Assembly (NCBI GenBank): GCA_029881855.1
Contig: JAOULU010000114.1
Span: 1-5,775 of the forward strand
Origin: Nitrosomonas sp.
GTDB taxonomy: Bacteria > Pseudomonadota > Gammaproteobacteria > Burkholderiales > Nitrosomonadaceae
DNA length: 5,775 nucleotides
Direction of reading: 5' to 3'
Shown here: in pieces, positions 5,653 to 5,775 of the stretch
Position numbering within the stretch: the first letter of the stretch is position 1
Layout of the letters: every line of letters begins with the position of its first letter
The notes under the pieces: model-generated
Databases searched by the model: none
Told to the model about the DNA's origin: nothing
The model's input: the letters and a program-made list of their open reading frames with translations, nothing else
Program-made: the position numbers and the translations under genes

Positions 5653-5680
5653 ATTCTAAACTTTGTAAAGTTTAACCCAA
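5653..5680 (-). promoter_or_regulatory. Candidate promoter for the membrane-protein gene
   Basis: On the minus strand TTGGGT (5680-5675) and TAGAAT (5658-5653) are 16 nt apart. The -10 matches consensus at 5 of 6 positions and the -35 at only 3 of 6. Transcription would begin near 5646, giving a leader of about 200 nt before ATG 5443. A weak -35 filled by an operator-like palindrome is typical of regulated promoters, but the prediction rests on pattern alone. Confidence 0.35.
5657..5674. promoter_or_regulatory. Perfect 18-bp inverted repeat (candidate operator)
   Basis: TAAACTTT (5657-5664) and AAAGTTTA (5667-5674) are perfect 8-bp arms around GT. The 2-base centre is too small for a stable hairpin loop, so a dimeric repressor site is more likely than an RNA structure. 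It fills the spacer of the proposed minus-strand promoter and overlaps its -10 by two bases. No matching second copy was seen elsewhere in the window. Confidence 0.45.
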
Positions 5681-5727
5681 AGATTTAGTCAACGAGTTAC
5701 ATTTTTTTACGCAATCACTATAGCAAC

Positions 5728-5743
5728 TATTTTCAAGAAAATA
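5728..5743. repeat. 16-bp AT-rich inverted repeat
   Basis: TATTTTC (5728-5734) and GAAAATA (5737-5743) are perfect 7-bp arms around AA. It lies 53 bp beyond the 18-bp repeat. The AT-rich composition makes chance formation fairly likely. It could be a second regulator site for this gene or for one beyond the right edge. Confidence 0.3.
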
Positions 5744-5775
5744 TTTAATACACGAAAACAAATACTATTTATTCT

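Larger units (their letters stand above)
5444..5775. other. AT-rich upstream region of the membrane-protein gene, no gene seen
   Basis: This 332-bp stretch to the window edge has no credible coding frame on either strand; the best short ATG frames, for example from 5601, stop after a few codons. It contains a candidate minus-strand promoter with an 18-bp inverted repeat (5653-5680) and a second perfect inverted repeat at 5728-5743. It probably serves as a long regulatory leader for the gene starting at 5443 and may also hold the control region of a gene beyond the right edge. Confidence 0.6.

Noticed and set aside
1..5775. tRNA, rRNA, CRISPR array, insertion sequence or attachment site
   Set aside because: No spaced repeat array, no transposase-like reading frame, no terminal inverted repeats with target duplications and no cloverleaf-like pattern were seen on either strand.

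Overview
The window is 5.8 kb of moderately AT-rich bacterial chromosome with five protein genes, no RNA gene, no insertion sequence and no CRISPR array. Shine-Dalgarno-like sites, a classical Sec signal peptide and a joined aminoglycoside-phosphotransferase-like/P-loop kinase gene point to a Gram-negative proteobacterium. A gammaproteobacterium of the Methylophaga/Thiotrichales type is my guess from gene content only. The first two genes belong to families best known from Archaea (DUF211 and the VIT1/CCC1-like membrane family), so that pair may have been acquired by transfer.

Layout. Positions 64-1092 hold two minus-strand genes, a DUF211 protein and, 144 nt downstream, a five-helix VIT1/CCC1-like transporter. 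They are probably one functional unit for handling a divalent metal. A 341-bp divergent intergenic region (1093-1433) follows. It has a plausible minus-strand promoter overlapped by a small inverted repeat, a second inverted repeat near a weak plus-strand -10, and one weak cysteine-containing small ORF. Positions 1434-1949 encode an exported DUF442/dual-specificity-phosphatase-like or rhodanese-like protein, ending in a strong hairpin (1964-1993). Positions 2026-3600 encode a two-domain kinase-like protein with an APH-type catalytic loop and a C-terminal P-loop ATPase.

Only 7 nt separate this gene from a convergent minus-strand gene (3608-5443). That gene encodes a 611-residue polytopic membrane protein with a long C-terminal glycine-zipper segment, which I do not recognise. 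Its upstream region (5444-5775) has no gene but contains a perfect 18-bp inverted repeat sitting in the spacer of a plausible minus-strand promoter.

The genes do not form one pathway. The two most interesting items are the DUF211 plus VIT/CCC1 pair, a candidate metal transporter with a small soluble partner, and the glycine-zipper membrane protein. By the positive-inside rule, the large acidic helical domain of the latter lies in the periplasm. No defence system, toxin-antitoxin pair or biosynthetic cluster can be supported here.
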